From Mycoplasmatota bacterium (lineage in GTDB: Bacteria; Bacillota_I; Bacilli_A; Acholeplasmatales; Acholeplasmataceae), in NCBI GenBank assembly GCA_024650045.1, contig JANKMU010000001.1, forward strand, positions 124,001 through 188,000: a stretch of 64,000 nt of DNA. The letters are read 5' to 3'. The translations under genes were made by a program, and so were the position numbers. Shown here piece after piece: positions 35,492-44,524 of the stretch; position 1 is the stretch's first letter, and the number at the start of each line of letters is the position of its first letter. Below the pieces are notes generated by a model. That model did not search any database, was not told where the DNA came from, and worked only from the letters and a program-made list of their open reading frames with translations.

Positions 35492-36289
35492 TTAAGGCTG
35501 CATTGCTCCAAATAATACTAGCCAAGCTAAAATAGATTTTGCAACCAAACTTAATACGATATATGTACGTTCCCCGTATAAGTAATTCTTCCATTTACCA
35601 ATTTTCTTGTATTGAAGAACCATATTTACTGGGAAAGTATTGAAGGCAACAAAATATGTTCCGACAATTGCCCATACAAACCATGGTACCATATCAAAAT
35701 TACCAGTACCGAACATATAAATGAGTATGGCAATCCATGGTGCGATACCAGCAATAGACCCCCAAACAAATGGTCCCCAATTTATTTTTTCATTTTCTGT
35801 TCGTTTTGCATTTAGTTGTTCCATAACAAGCCCGAATAAATTCATACTCGCATTAACTGTAAAAATTAAAATTAATGATGCAATGTCATAAATACCAAAA
35901 AGTGTTGAAATCAAAACGATCATGATTGATGAACTAAGTGCATATTCAAACCATCTAAACTTATTGATACCTTGTTCTAAATCTTTGTTATAGACAGCAT
36001 TAAGTTTTTTAGGAAATGATATCAACGCATGAGCACCAGCTGAAATCAACAAGAACAAAGCAACAAATATACCAAACGGCAAATCAAACAATGCGCGAGT
36101 AGCAACCTCAAGTGATTGTGTTACTGGATTGTAAGTTAAATAAAACTGTGTAATCGTTGGTTTGAACTCAGCAATATTTTGAATGACTGAAGTTGCTAAA
36201 AACAACATTAAAACACCTTGGACTAAATGGAGCCCACCCATCAACATGTTAAATTTCTTTAATTTAATTAAACTTTCATTATTTGTCAT
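35492..36289 (-). CDS. Heliorhodopsin
   Basis: A 265-aa seven-helix retinal protein of the heliorhodopsin family (inverted topology relative to type I rhodopsins). The retinal Schiff-base lysine is Lys251 in LSLVAKSILAW. The counterion glutamate is Glu115 in RWFEYALSSSIMIV, and the inner-pocket histidines are His21 (LHLVQG) and His87 (AGAHALISF). FGIYDIASLILIFTVNASMNLFG is also characteristic. No retinal or carotenoid genes are in the window, so retinal must come from elsewhere. The neighbouring divergent gene is a class II photolyase. Members are thought to be sensory or regulatory and not ion pumps. Confidence 0.92.
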   Translation of the reverse strand: MTNNESLIKLKKFNMLMGGLHLVQGVLMLFLATSVIQNIAEFKPTITQFYLTYNPVTQSLEVATRALFDLPFGIFVALFLLISAGAHALISFPKKLNAVYNKDLEQGINKFRWFEYALSSSIMIVLISTLFGIYDIASLILIFTVNASMNLFGLVMEQLNAKRTENEKINWGPFVWGSIAGIAPWIAILIYMFGTGNFDMVPWFVWAIVGTYFVAFNTFPVNMVLQYKKIGKWKNYLYGERTYIVLSLVAKSILAWLVLFGAMQP

Positions 36290-36324
36290 ACTAAACTTCC
36301 CCTTTTTTATTTTAGATTAGTTTA

Positions 36325-36333
36325 ATTATAACA
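36325..36333 (-). promoter_or_regulatory. Extended -10 promoter of the heliorhodopsin gene
   Basis: The minus strand reads TGTTATAAT, a consensus extended -10, 36 bases before the start codon. TTGATA lies 20 bases further upstream. The same TGTTATAAT is used by the divergent photolyase gene. Confidence 0.6.
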
Positions 36334-36403
36334 TTTATTAAATAGTTGAGTATCAATATGCTTTGCAATTTTTATGAGTTATTCTATATAGATTTTGCAA
36401 AAG

Positions 36404-36412
36404 TGTTATAAT
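36404..36412 (+). promoter_or_regulatory. Extended -10 promoter of the photolyase gene
   Basis: TGTTATAAT at 36404-36412 is an extended -10 element identical to that of the heliorhodopsin gene on the other strand. No good -35 box is seen. Confidence 0.6.
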
Positions 36413-36465
36413 TTATGTATTAAGATTTAATTGAGATGAAAAGAATATATTAAGTTGAGGAATAC

Positions 36466-37866
36466 ATGAATAAGAAAAGAATTATAAATGTAAATGAAAA
36501 AAAATCTAATAATAGAAAAAATTATGTCATATACTGGATGCAGCAATCACAGCGTGTCCACTATAATCATGCTTTAGAACACGCAATTCAGTTAGCAAAT
36601 CAATTTGATTTACCCTTAGTGGTCTATTTTGGATTGACATCAGACTATCCTGATGCAAATATGAGACACTATCAATTTATGCTAGAAGGATTAAAAGAAG
36701 TGCGTGACATATTAAAAAAGTTTCATATCTCATTTGTTTTAAAATTAAAATCTCCAGATCAAGGTATTTTATCTTATTTAGGAAATGCTGAAGCACTTGT
36801 TATGGACCAAGGTTATTTGAATCATCAAAAAAAATGGAGACAAAATGTTATTGATTATGTTGAAAAAAATGGATTGGATATTCATATAGATGTTGTCGAT
36901 ACGGATTTAATTGTTCCAGTTCATATCGTATCAAATAAAGCTGAATATGGGGCATACACATTAAGACCAAAAATAAAAAAACTATATTTAGAGTTTAGAG
37001 ATTTTACAAAAATGAGTACAATTAAAAATCAAACTCAACTTGAACTAGAAAGTGACGATGATCTATCTAATATTGATAATCTTATCAAAAAACTTGATTT
37101 AGATTACGGTGTTTTACCAAGCGCATTTTACAAAGGTGGTTATATTGAGGCATCCAAGATGTTTTTCAACTTCATTCAAAATAAAGTTAATCATTATCTA
37201 GAAAGTAACGATCCAAGTAATGACTATACATCGAAGTTATCGATGTATTTACATTTTGGGCAAATATCTGCTCTAGAAATACTTGATAGAATGTTTTTAG
37301 AACTTGATCGAGGGAATGTTGATGGACAGGCATTTGATGCTTTTATTGAGCAATTATTAGTTAGAAGAGAGCTAGCATTTAATTATGTTTTCTATAACCC
37401 AGGTTATAATCAATTTGATCAAATGACAGAACCTTGGGCTTACTATACAATGAAAGAACATGTAAACGACAAAAGAGAGTATATATATGATTTAAAGACA
37501 TTAGAAAGTGCTCAAACGCATGATGCATATTTTAATGCTGCGATGGATGAAATGGTTTATACAGGCTATATGCATAATTATATGAGAATGTATTGGGCTA
37601 AAAAAATCATTGAATGGACATCAGATTTTAAGAGTGCATATGATACAATTATTTATTTAAATAATAAATATTTTATTGATGGAAGAGATCCAAACAGTTA
37701 TGCAGGTGTTGCATGGTGTTTTGGGAAGCATGATCGTGCATGGACTGAAAGACATATATTTGGGAAGCTCAGATACATGAATGATAAAGGCTTAAAGAGA
37801 AAGTTCAATATAGAAAAATACGTGGAAGATGTTAATGAAAAAAAGGAATTATCGGGAGCTAAGTAA
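36466..37866 (+). CDS. phr: Class II CPD photolyase
   Basis: This FAD-dependent enzyme repairs cyclobutane pyrimidine dimers using blue light. The class II type is shown by the N-terminal [17 protein letters not shown] and the C-terminal [35 protein letters not shown] block. Length 466 aa is normal. RBS TTGAGGAA precedes the ATG. It is divergent from heliorhodopsin with both promoters in the 176-base gap. The next 172 bases hold no gene, only A/T-rich sequence. Confidence 0.93.
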   Translation: [466 protein letters not shown]

Positions 37867-38038
37867 TAAAATTATAAATAATGTTGATAATTATGAGAAA
37901 TTCCTCTATAATGATGTTAGAATTTAATTCTCAAAAAACTATACTTTATCTTATTTTATTAAGATTTTATTAAAACTCTTTTTTTTATGACCAATATTTG
38001 TTATCATTAGTTACAATCAAACAGGGGAACTTAGAATT

Positions 38039-39181
38039 ATGATACAGTTTAATCAAACAAATATCATTTCTATTGTCATTTTAATCGTTATTTACTTCAG
38101 TTTTAAAAAGCACACGAAAGCTTCACATTATAGCAATCGGTTTTTTTTCACTTTGCTTTGGTTAAATGTTTTCATTTTGGCAAGTGACACTTTAATCGTT
38201 TTATTTAACGGAAACCCGTCTAGCCTTGGAAGATTTATTTTAGCCTCATCATTATCCGTCTATTTTCTTTTAGCTTTATCAATTCTTGTGATGTGGTTAT
38301 TTTATGTTGATTACCATATTAATAGAAGGTTAAAAAATATCAAAAGTATCAGTATCATATTTGGTCCATTATTAATCATACACTTAGTCTTACTCATTTT
38401 GAGTGTTAACCATGGTTATTTTTTCTTCATAGATGCAAATGGTTATCATCAACGTGGAGGTATGCTAATACCACTGATTATTGTAAACGTCTGTGTGTTT
38501 GTTTTATCTATGTTATACATCATATTACACAGAAATTTAGTTGCTAAATCAGATTTTAAGGCATTGTTGTTTTTTCCAATACCATTGATGATTGCAGTTG
38601 GTGTTCAATTCTTTGAACCTCAAATACGCATGTTATGGCCATCAATGACACTTTCAATATTAATTTTGTATATCTACATTCAATCTAAGATAAGTAATAC
38701 TGATTCACTAACTGGAGTATTCAACAGAAGAGAATATGAGTATCAAGTCTATAACATCACAAACAATAAGAATATGAAAAAAACCATTGGAGCTATTATG
38801 ATTGATATTGATGATTTCAAATCGATCAATGATGGTATTAGTCACCAAGCAGGAGATAAGGCTTTAATCGAAGTGGGTAAGATATTAACGAAAAGTGTAA
38901 GAAAAAATGATTTCATAGCACGTATTGGTGGCGATGAATTTTGTGTTATTTTGGAAATTGAGAAAGACGATAAATTGTTTGAAATTATCAAAAGAATTGA
39001 GAAAAACATCGATGATTTTAACAAAAAACTATCAAATGAGTATCATTTAAGTATTTCAATGGGGTATGGTATTTATAATGAGAAGTATTATGAATCTATA
39101 CAAAAGTTCTTTCATACATTGGACCGTAAGATGTATGAAGATAAATCAGTTACTAAACAAAATAAAAGTGTTTATGCGTAA
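38039..39181 (+). CDS. Membrane-bound diguanylate cyclase
   Basis: It makes c-di-GMP from two GTP. About seven hydrophobic helices fill residues 1-220, followed by a GGDEF domain (about 225-375) with the intact catalytic RIGGDEF at 297-301. An RKND sequence five residues upstream matches the RxxD inhibitory site, so product feedback is expected. No periplasmic ligand domain is evident, so the input may be sensed in the membrane. The gene stands alone and ends in a terminator. No c-di-GMP phosphodiesterase or receptor is in the window. Confidence 0.9.
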   Translation: MIQFNQTNIISIVILIVIYFSFKKHTKASHYSNRFFFTLLWLNVFILASDTLIVLFNGNPSSLGRFILASSLSVYFLLALSILVMWLFYVDYHINRRLKNIKSISIIFGPLLIIHLVLLILSVNHGYFFFIDANGYHQRGGMLIPLIIVNVCVFVLSMLYIILHRNLVAKSDFKALLFFPIPLMIAVGVQFFEPQIRMLWPSMTLSILILYIYIQSKISNTDSLTGVFNRREYEYQVYNITNNKNMKKTIGAIMIDIDDFKSINDGISHQAGDKALIEVGKILTKSVRKNDFIARIGGDEFCVILEIEKDDKLFEIIKRIEKNIDDFNKKLSNEYHLSISMGYGIYNEKYYESIQKFFHTLDRKMYEDKSVTKQNKSVYA

Positions 39182-39203
39182 ACAGGAGAAATCCTGTTTT
39201 TTC
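39180..39203 (+). terminator. Intrinsic terminator after the diguanylate cyclase gene
   Basis: AAACAGGA-GAAA-TCCTGTTT, an 8-bp stem starting in the stop codon, is followed by TTTC. Confidence 0.8.
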
Positions 39204-39240
39204 TTATTTATAATGCTATTCATAAACTTTATAGCTTTAT

Positions 39241-39268
39241 TTGACTTCTATAGTATTTCCCATATAAT
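39241..39268 (+). promoter_or_regulatory. feo operon promoter with a possible operator
   Basis: TTGACT (39241-39246) and TATAAT (39263-39268) are 16 bases apart. Downstream, TGATA-N8-TATCA forms an inverted repeat (about 39273-39290) that could bind a metal regulator. It is not a good match to a known Fur or DtxR box. Confidence 0.6.
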
Positions 39269-39304
39269 GAAGGTGATAACAAGCGATATCAAGGAGCATA
39301 TAAA

Positions 39305-39574
39305 ATGAAAATCACATTAAGTAAGAGTCGTCCTGGAGAGCAGACGATACTTTCAAACCTGAGAAAAGGACAAAAAGCCAAAGTGGTTTTTTTAAACACG
39401 GAAGATAAAGCCTTAAGAAGAAGATTATTAGATATGGGTATAACAGAAGGTGTTCAAGTTAAAGTTAAGAAGATTGCGCCTTTAGGAGATCCTATTGATA
39501 TTGAATTAAGAGGATATGAATTGTGTTTAAGAAAGCGTGATTTATCACTAATTGATGTAGAGGTTATGTCATGA
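39305..39574 (+). CDS. feoA: Ferrous iron transport protein A
   Basis: This small cytoplasmic SH3-like protein (89 aa) supports FeoB. RRRLLDMGITEGVQVKV and LGDPIDIELRGYELCLRKRD are the family hallmarks. It has about 15 extra residues at the N-terminus compared with minimal FeoA. RBS AAGGAG precedes the ATG. Its stop overlaps feoB (ATGA). Confidence 0.93.
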   Translation: MKITLSKSRPGEQTILSNLRKGQKAKVVFLNTEDKALRRRLLDMGITEGVQVKVKKIAPLGDPIDIELRGYELCLRKRDLSLIDVEVMS

Positions 39575-41553
39575 GGATTGCTTTAGTCGGAAATCAAAAC
39601 TCAGGAAAGACTACTTTGTTTAATCTCTTAACCGGAACGAATCAAAAAGTAGGTAATTGGCCAGGGGTTACTATTGAACGTAAGGTTGGTATCATTAGGG
39701 GAACAGATTTTGAAATTGTTGATTTACCTGGTATTTATTCTTTAAGTCCATATAGCATAGAAGAAGCGATATCAAGACGCTTTTTATTTGAAGAAAAAGT
39801 TGATTTAATCTTAAACATTATTGACTCAACGTCAATAGAGAGAAGTTTGTACTTAACAACTCAACTTTTAGAGTTAAATATACCGGTTATAATTGCATTG
39901 AATATGAGTGATATCGCTGATAAAAGAGGCATTAAAATCGATTTAGATACACTAGAAGAGAAATTAGATACAACTATTATTTCAATTTCCGCATTGAAAA
40001 AAACAAATATTTTTAATTTGATTCAATACATTAAACGACAAGATTATAGAAAAAATGATTATACGCATATATATGATGTTCATCTAGAAGAGGGTATAAA
40101 GAAACTAGAAAAACTAAATGATATAGAACATAAAAAGTTTTTATCAATTAAATTGATTGAAAAGGATCCTTTGTTTGATACATTCCAAAGTGATGAATCT
40201 AAAGCAATCATTGATGATATTTCCAAGCAGTATAATCGTGATATGGAGCAAATCATTGCTGATGAGAGATATCGTTATATTGAAAATATTAGGGATGAAG
40301 CAATTAGTGCAAGAAAAGAGCAAATAACATGGACAGATCGACTTGATTCTGTTTTCTTGAACAGATTTCTAGCGATTCCAATATTTATGGTTATTATGTT
40401 TGGAGTTTACTATTTAGCAGCTGGTCCAGTTGGTGGGTTTACAGTTGAAGTTGTTGATAGCATCATAAGTTCATTCGGTGAGTGGATTAACAATTGGTTA
40501 AGTACAATTGGGGCATCACCTTGGGCTATTAGTCTAGTTGTCGATGGTATGATTGCAGGGGTAGGAGCTATATTAAATTTCTTACCACAACTCATTATTT
40601 TATTCTTGCTCATTTCATTACTTGAGACGACAGGGTATATGTCAAGAATCGCATTCTTTTTGGATAGAATATTCCAAAAAGTTGGTCTATCTGGAAAATC
40701 ACTAATTCCTTTTATTATCGGGAGTGGTTGTAGTGTTCCAGCTATTTTGTCAGCTAGAACGATTAACGACGAAACAGAAAAAAAGATGACAATCATGTTG
40801 ACACCTTTTATTCCGTGTAGTGCAAAACTTCCAATCATTACCTTATTTGCTGGATATTTCTTTAGAGATCATTCAGGTTTAGCGAGTGCATCTTTGTATT
40901 TCTTAGCAGTATTTGTGATTTTAATTTCTGCTTATTTAATGAAAACAATATTATTCAAAGGAAAAACATCTAGTTTTATCCTTGAGTTGCCTGAGTATAA
41001 AATGCCAAACTTCCGATATGTCTTTTTCGATGTCACATCTAAAGCTTTTGCATTTATTCAAAGAGCCGGATCGATTATTTTGATTGCATCTATTGTGATA
41101 TGGTTTCTAATCAGTTTTTCATGGAATATGACTTATGGTATAGAAGCAAATCAAAGTATTTTAGCAAGTATAGGAAATGCACTTGCATGGATCTTTTATC
41201 CAATGCTAGGTGAATGGAGCTGGGGTGCAACAGTTTCAGCAGTTCAAGGATTAGTAGCAAAAGAACAAGTTGTTGCATCTATGGCAATAATAGCTGGATA
41301 TTCAGAATCAACTTCTGAAGGATTATTAATTTTTGGCAGTGGTGCATTTAGTTTCTTTACCGGTGCATCAGCTTATGCATTTATGGTTTTCAATTTATTT
41401 AGTGCACCATGTTTTGGAGCTATAGGTGCGATGCGTCAAGAATTAGGGACTACTAAAAGAATGTGGGGTGCTGTGTTTTTCCAAACTGGACTAGCATGGG
41501 TTCTAGCGGTTATTGTCTTTAACATAGGACGTTTAATTGAGGTGATTTTTTAA
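39571..41553 (+). CDS. feoB: Ferrous iron transporter B
   Basis: This is the membrane Fe(II) importer with an N-terminal G domain: G1 GNQNSGKTT at residues 7-15, G3 DLPGIYSLSP and G4 NMSD. Eight or more transmembrane helices follow residue about 270, with the Gate motifs GSGCSVPAI and TPFIPCSAKLP containing the conserved cysteines. Length 660 aa is normal. It overlaps feoA and the small Cys-rich gene, indicating one operon. Confidence 0.95.
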   Translation: MRIALVGNQNSGKTTLFNLLTGTNQKVGNWPGVTIERKVGIIRGTDFEIVDLPGIYSLSPYSIEEAISRRFLFEEKVDLILNIIDSTSIERSLYLTTQLLELNIPVIIALNMSDIADKRGIKIDLDTLEEKLDTTIISISALKKTNIFNLIQYIKRQDYRKNDYTHIYDVHLEEGIKKLEKLNDIEHKKFLSIKLIEKDPLFDTFQSDESKAIIDDISKQYNRDMEQIIADERYRYIENIRDEAISARKEQITWTDRLDSVFLNRFLAIPIFMVIMFGVYYLAAGPVGGFTVEVVDSIISSFGEWINNWLSTIGASPWAISLVVDGMIAGVGAILNFLPQLIILFLLISLLETTGYMSRIAFFLDRIFQKVGLSGKSLIPFIIGSGCSVPAILSARTINDETEKKMTIMLTPFIPCSAKLPIITLFAGYFFRDHSGLASASLYFLAVFVILISAYLMKTILFKGKTSSFILELPEYKMPNFRYVFFDVTSKAFAFIQRAGSIILIASIVIWFLISFSWNMTYGIEANQSILASIGNALAWIFYPMLGEWSWGATVSAVQGLVAKEQVVASMAIIAGYSESTSEGLLIFGSGAFSFFTGASAYAFMVFNLFSAPCFGAIGAMRQELGTTKRMWGAVFFQTGLAWVLAVIVFNIGRLIEVIF

Positions 41554-41717
41554 TGACAGCAGCAGATATAATTATAGTTATTGTTGTAGGGTTAATGGTC
41601 GGTTTAATAGTATTTAGAATGGTCGTTCATAAAGATGACGATATATGTTCTAGATGTGCTTATGCAAAAAGTTGTGTAGATGAATGTTCATCAAAGAAAA
41701 AAACGACATTGAGCTAA
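41553..41717 (+). CDS. FeoB-associated Cys-rich membrane protein
   Basis: This gene is too short for the ORF track. It starts at the ATG overlapping the feoB stop (TAATGA) and encodes 54 aa. One N-terminal membrane helix (IIIVIVVGLMVGLIVF) is followed by a short tail with four cysteines in the pattern CSRCAYAKSCVDEC. This is the layout of the small Cys-rich proteins that follow feoB in many Firmicutes, proposed to help iron delivery or assembly of the transporter. Its stop codon lies in the loop of the terminator. Confidence 0.85.
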   Translation: MTAADIIIVIVVGLMVGLIVFRMVVHKDDDICSRCAYAKSCVDECSSKKKTTLS

Positions 41718-41732
41718 TGTCGTTTTTATTTT
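41699..41732. terminator. Bidirectional terminator between the feo operon and the mscS gene
   Basis: AAAAACGACATT and AATGTCGTTTTT form a 12-bp stem around the stop codon of the small Cys-rich gene. T-runs on both strands terminate both converging genes. Confidence 0.85.
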
Positions 41733-41733
41733 T

Positions 41734-42876
41734 CTACTTTTTAATTTCTTCAGGATATTGATCTTCCACATTTGAATCTTCAACAGGTTGACTCTCAATA
41801 TTTTTAATTTTAGTTTTTTCTTTTTCAGTTCTTATTGTGGGCTGATTAACAACAACTTGAGGAAATGGAATTTCAATATTATTATCATCAAGTATTCTCT
41901 TAATTTCTTTTCTTAATTCTCTTTCAACAGCATAGTGTTTTTCATTTAAGGTTTTAGCAACCACTCTCATATCAACACTACTGTTATTTAAGTTAATAAC
42001 ACCTACAACTTTTGGATCCTCAATAATGTCAGGTAAATTAGCTCTTAATTTTGGTAGTTCTTCATTGAGTAATTCAATCGTTCTTTGGGCACTTTCTTGA
42101 TAAGCGATACCGAAATCAACAATAGCAGTAGAAGGATTAATGGAATAGTTTAGGAGAGTTGATATTTCACCATTTGACAATATTTTCACATCACCTTTCC
42201 AATTTCTTAATTTGGTGGTCTTTAGACCAATACTGGTTACCTCGCCTTTAAAACCCTGAACTTCTATAACATCTCCAACATCAAAATGATGTTCAAATAC
42301 GATAAAGAATCCACTAATCAAATCATTAATAAATTTTTGTGCACCAAGACCGATAACAAGACCCATGATACCTAGACCAGCAAGAGCTGGAGCTACGTTA
42401 ATGCCCCACGCAGACAACACGACTAAAATTGTAATAATCCCTACTAAGTATTTAATAATGCTTGTAGAAACTTTTGCAATGGTTCTTTTTCTTCTTTGCA
42501 TTGGACCTGGTTTAGTTCCAACCGAACTAAAAGCCATTTTAGAAAACTTCAATATGAGCATTGAGATAAAAATAATAATAGCACTACTAACGAGTTTTCC
42601 AATACTATTAGCTAATGTATCTATAATGGATGTCCATGAATCTGAAAGGTATTGCATGATTTCAACACCCCATATGAATAATATTGCAAATACACCAACA
42701 ATTAATATTGCAAATGAAAAAAGAAATACAAGGATAACGACCCATTTTTTAATAACTTCTTCACGTCTTTTAAGAATAATTTTCTCTACAATGAGCAAGC
42801 AAACGATGCCAACAACGATTGCTGCAGTCAACATCGAATTAATGGCAACCCCATTTAAAAATAATGTAAGATTCAT
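41734..42876 (-). CDS. MscS-family mechanosensitive ion channel
   Basis: This 380-aa channel releases solutes on hypo-osmotic shock. About four hydrophobic helices fill residues 10-175, with the pore helix around VAPALAGLGIMGLVIGLGAQKFINDLISG. The beta domain follows (FDVGDVIEVQGFKGEVTSIGLKTTKLRNWKG). The C-terminal tail is charged and probably disordered. RBS GAAAGGGG precedes the start. It is monocistronic and divergent from speA. Confidence 0.92.
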   Translation of the reverse strand: MNLTLFLNGVAINSMLTAAIVVGIVCLLIVEKIILKRREEVIKKWVVILVFLFSFAILIVGVFAILFIWGVEIMQYLSDSWTSIIDTLANSIGKLVSSAIIIFISMLILKFSKMAFSSVGTKPGPMQRRKRTIAKVSTSIIKYLVGIITILVVLSAWGINVAPALAGLGIMGLVIGLGAQKFINDLISGFFIVFEHHFDVGDVIEVQGFKGEVTSIGLKTTKLRNWKGDVKILSNGEISTLLNYSINPSTAIVDFGIAYQESAQRTIELLNEELPKLRANLPDIIEDPKVVGVINLNNSSVDMRVVAKTLNEKHYAVERELRKEIKRILDDNNIEIPFPQVVVNQPTIRTEKEKTKIKNIESQPVEDSNVEDQYPEEIKK

Positions 42877-42962
42877 AAGTTAACCCCTTTCGTTCTTTTC
42901 TATATTATAACATTTTTGACCATAAACCAAAAGAAACAGATGTTAAAAAAGATTTCTCTAAT

Positions 42963-43007
42963 AAAAAGTATAAAAAACTGTAAAAAAGTATAGAAAAGTG
43001 TTAAAAT
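42963..43007. promoter_or_regulatory. Phased A-tracts in the mscS-speA intergenic region
   Basis: Five A-tracts of four to six bases begin at 42963, 42972, 42982, 42994 and 43003, roughly one helical turn apart. The last merges with TAAAAT, a possible -10 of speA. Such phasing is expected to bend DNA or act as an UP element. The gap of 160 bases holds no gene. Confidence 0.5.
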
Positions 43008-43036
43008 AGATTTGCATTTTGAAAGGTGGGTAAACC

Positions 43037-44524
43037 ATGGTAAAGGATCATCAATTGACACCCTTTTATACAAAACTTTTAGAATATGCCGAAAGCAATA
43101 CGATTTGTCATGACGTGCCTGGGCATAAGCTCGGACACTTGAAAAACGATATGATTGACTATGCAGGAAATCAGATGTATAAACTAGACGCAAACGCTCC
43201 TAGAGGTTTAGATAATTTAAATAGACCAACTGGTGTTATCAAGGAAGCTGCTGAGCTAATGGCAGATGCTTTTGGTGCGGAAAAAGCTTATTTTTTAACT
43301 GGTGGAACAACCATGGGTATCTTATCAATGATTATGTCAGTTTGTCGTGCGAAAGAAAAAATCATTTTACCCAGAAACGTACATAAATCTGCAATTAATG
43401 CATTAATACTAAGTGGTGCTGTTCCAATATTTGTCAAACCATATATCGATAGTGAGTTAGGTATTGCAAACCATATGGAATATCTTGATATTGAAACAGC
43501 AATTATTGAGAATCCAGATGCTCAAGCAGTGTTTGTAATCAATCCCACTTATTTTGGAGTTACAAGTGATTTGAAACGTATTGTAGATTTAGCACATGAA
43601 CATGACATGATGGTTATGGTTGATGAAGCACACGGTTCTCATTTCCCCTTTTCAGACCAACTTCCAATGGGATCCATGGAAGCTGGTGCAGATATGGGAT
43701 CATGTTCTCTACATAAAACAGTAGGTTCTTTAACTCAAAGTTCTATTTTGATTACACAGGGACCGCGTGTTGATCATATAAGACTGAGATCAACGATTAA
43801 TATGATTCAAAGTACTTCGCCAAGTAGTTTATTAATGGCAAGTTTAGATGTTGCTAGAAAAACAATATATAATGACGGACCAAAACAATTACCTATTTTA
43901 ATTGAAATGGCAAAAAAAACACGAGAAGAAATAAATCTAATACCGGGATTAAAAACAGTTGATGAAACTTATTTTAAAACTAAAAATGCATTTGGTTATG
44001 ATCAAACCAAAATTATTGTAAAAGTCTCTGATATTGGCATCACCGGATTTGATGTATATAAAGAGTTATTTGATGAACATCATATTCAGCTTGAACTTGC
44101 GGAAACGCATTTGATTTTAGCTGTATTATCAATTGGAACCAAACAAGAAGATTTAGATGCGCTAGTGAACGCACTTAGAATCATATCTGATAAATATATG
44201 CCTATGGAATTAGAACCATTACTTCCAAAAGTCAAATATGTTTATCCAGAAGCTTATACGAGACCTAGAGAGGCGTATCATGCACCTAAAAAATATGTAC
44301 CTCTTAATCAAGCAGTAGATGAAATTGCTGCTGAATCAGTGATGATTTACCCACCTGGTATTCCAATCGTTATTCCTGGTGAAGTTATAAGTCAAGATAT
44401 ATTAGATGACTTAGACTTTTATCAAAGAAGTGGTTCTGTTATCCTAAGCGATACAGAAGGTGGATATATAAAAATAATTGATAAAGAATATTGGGAAAAA
44501 TGGAGCGATGATGATTATGAATAA
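43037..44524 (+). CDS. speA: Arginine decarboxylase (Orn/Lys/Arg decarboxylase family)
   Basis: A 495-aa fold-type I PLP decarboxylase of the Bacillus SpeA class, which yields agmatine from arginine. The PLP lysine lies in SCSLHKTVGSLTQSS near residue 235, preceded by VMVDEAHGSHFPFS. The C-terminal YPPGIPIVIPGE is characteristic. Arginine as substrate, not lysine or ornithine, is inferred from the overlapping agmatinase gene. RBS GAAAGGTGGG precedes the ATG. Confidence 0.85.
   Translation: MVKDHQLTPFYTKLLEYAESNTICHDVPGHKLGHLKNDMIDYAGNQMYKLDANAPRGLDNLNRPTGVIKEAAELMADAFGAEKAYFLTGGTTMGILSMIMSVCRAKEKIILPRNVHKSAINALILSGAVPIFVKPYIDSELGIANHMEYLDIETAIIENPDAQAVFVINPTYFGVTSDLKRIVDLAHEHDMMVMVDEAHGSHFPFSDQLPMGSMEAGADMGSCSLHKTVGSLTQSSILITQGPRVDHIRLRSTINMIQSTSPSSLLMASLDVARKTIYNDGPKQLPILIEMAKKTREEINLIPGLKTVDETYFKTKNAFGYDQTKIIVKVSDIGITGFDVYKELFDEHHIQLELAETHLILAVLSIGTKQEDLDALVNALRIISDKYMPMELEPLLPKVKYVYPEAYTRPREAYHAPKKYVPLNQAVDEIAAESVMIYPPGIPIVIPGEVISQDILDDLDFYQRSGSVILSDTEGGYIKIIDKEYWEKWSDDDYE

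Noticed and set aside
39066-39308. 80-aa ORF between the diguanylate cyclase and feoA
   Set aside because: It starts inside the GGDEF coding region, runs through a terminator and the feo promoter, and lacks an RBS.
42365-42883. 172-aa ORF opposite the mscS gene
   Set aside because: Antisense shadow of a clear MscS gene, with no RBS or homologous motif.
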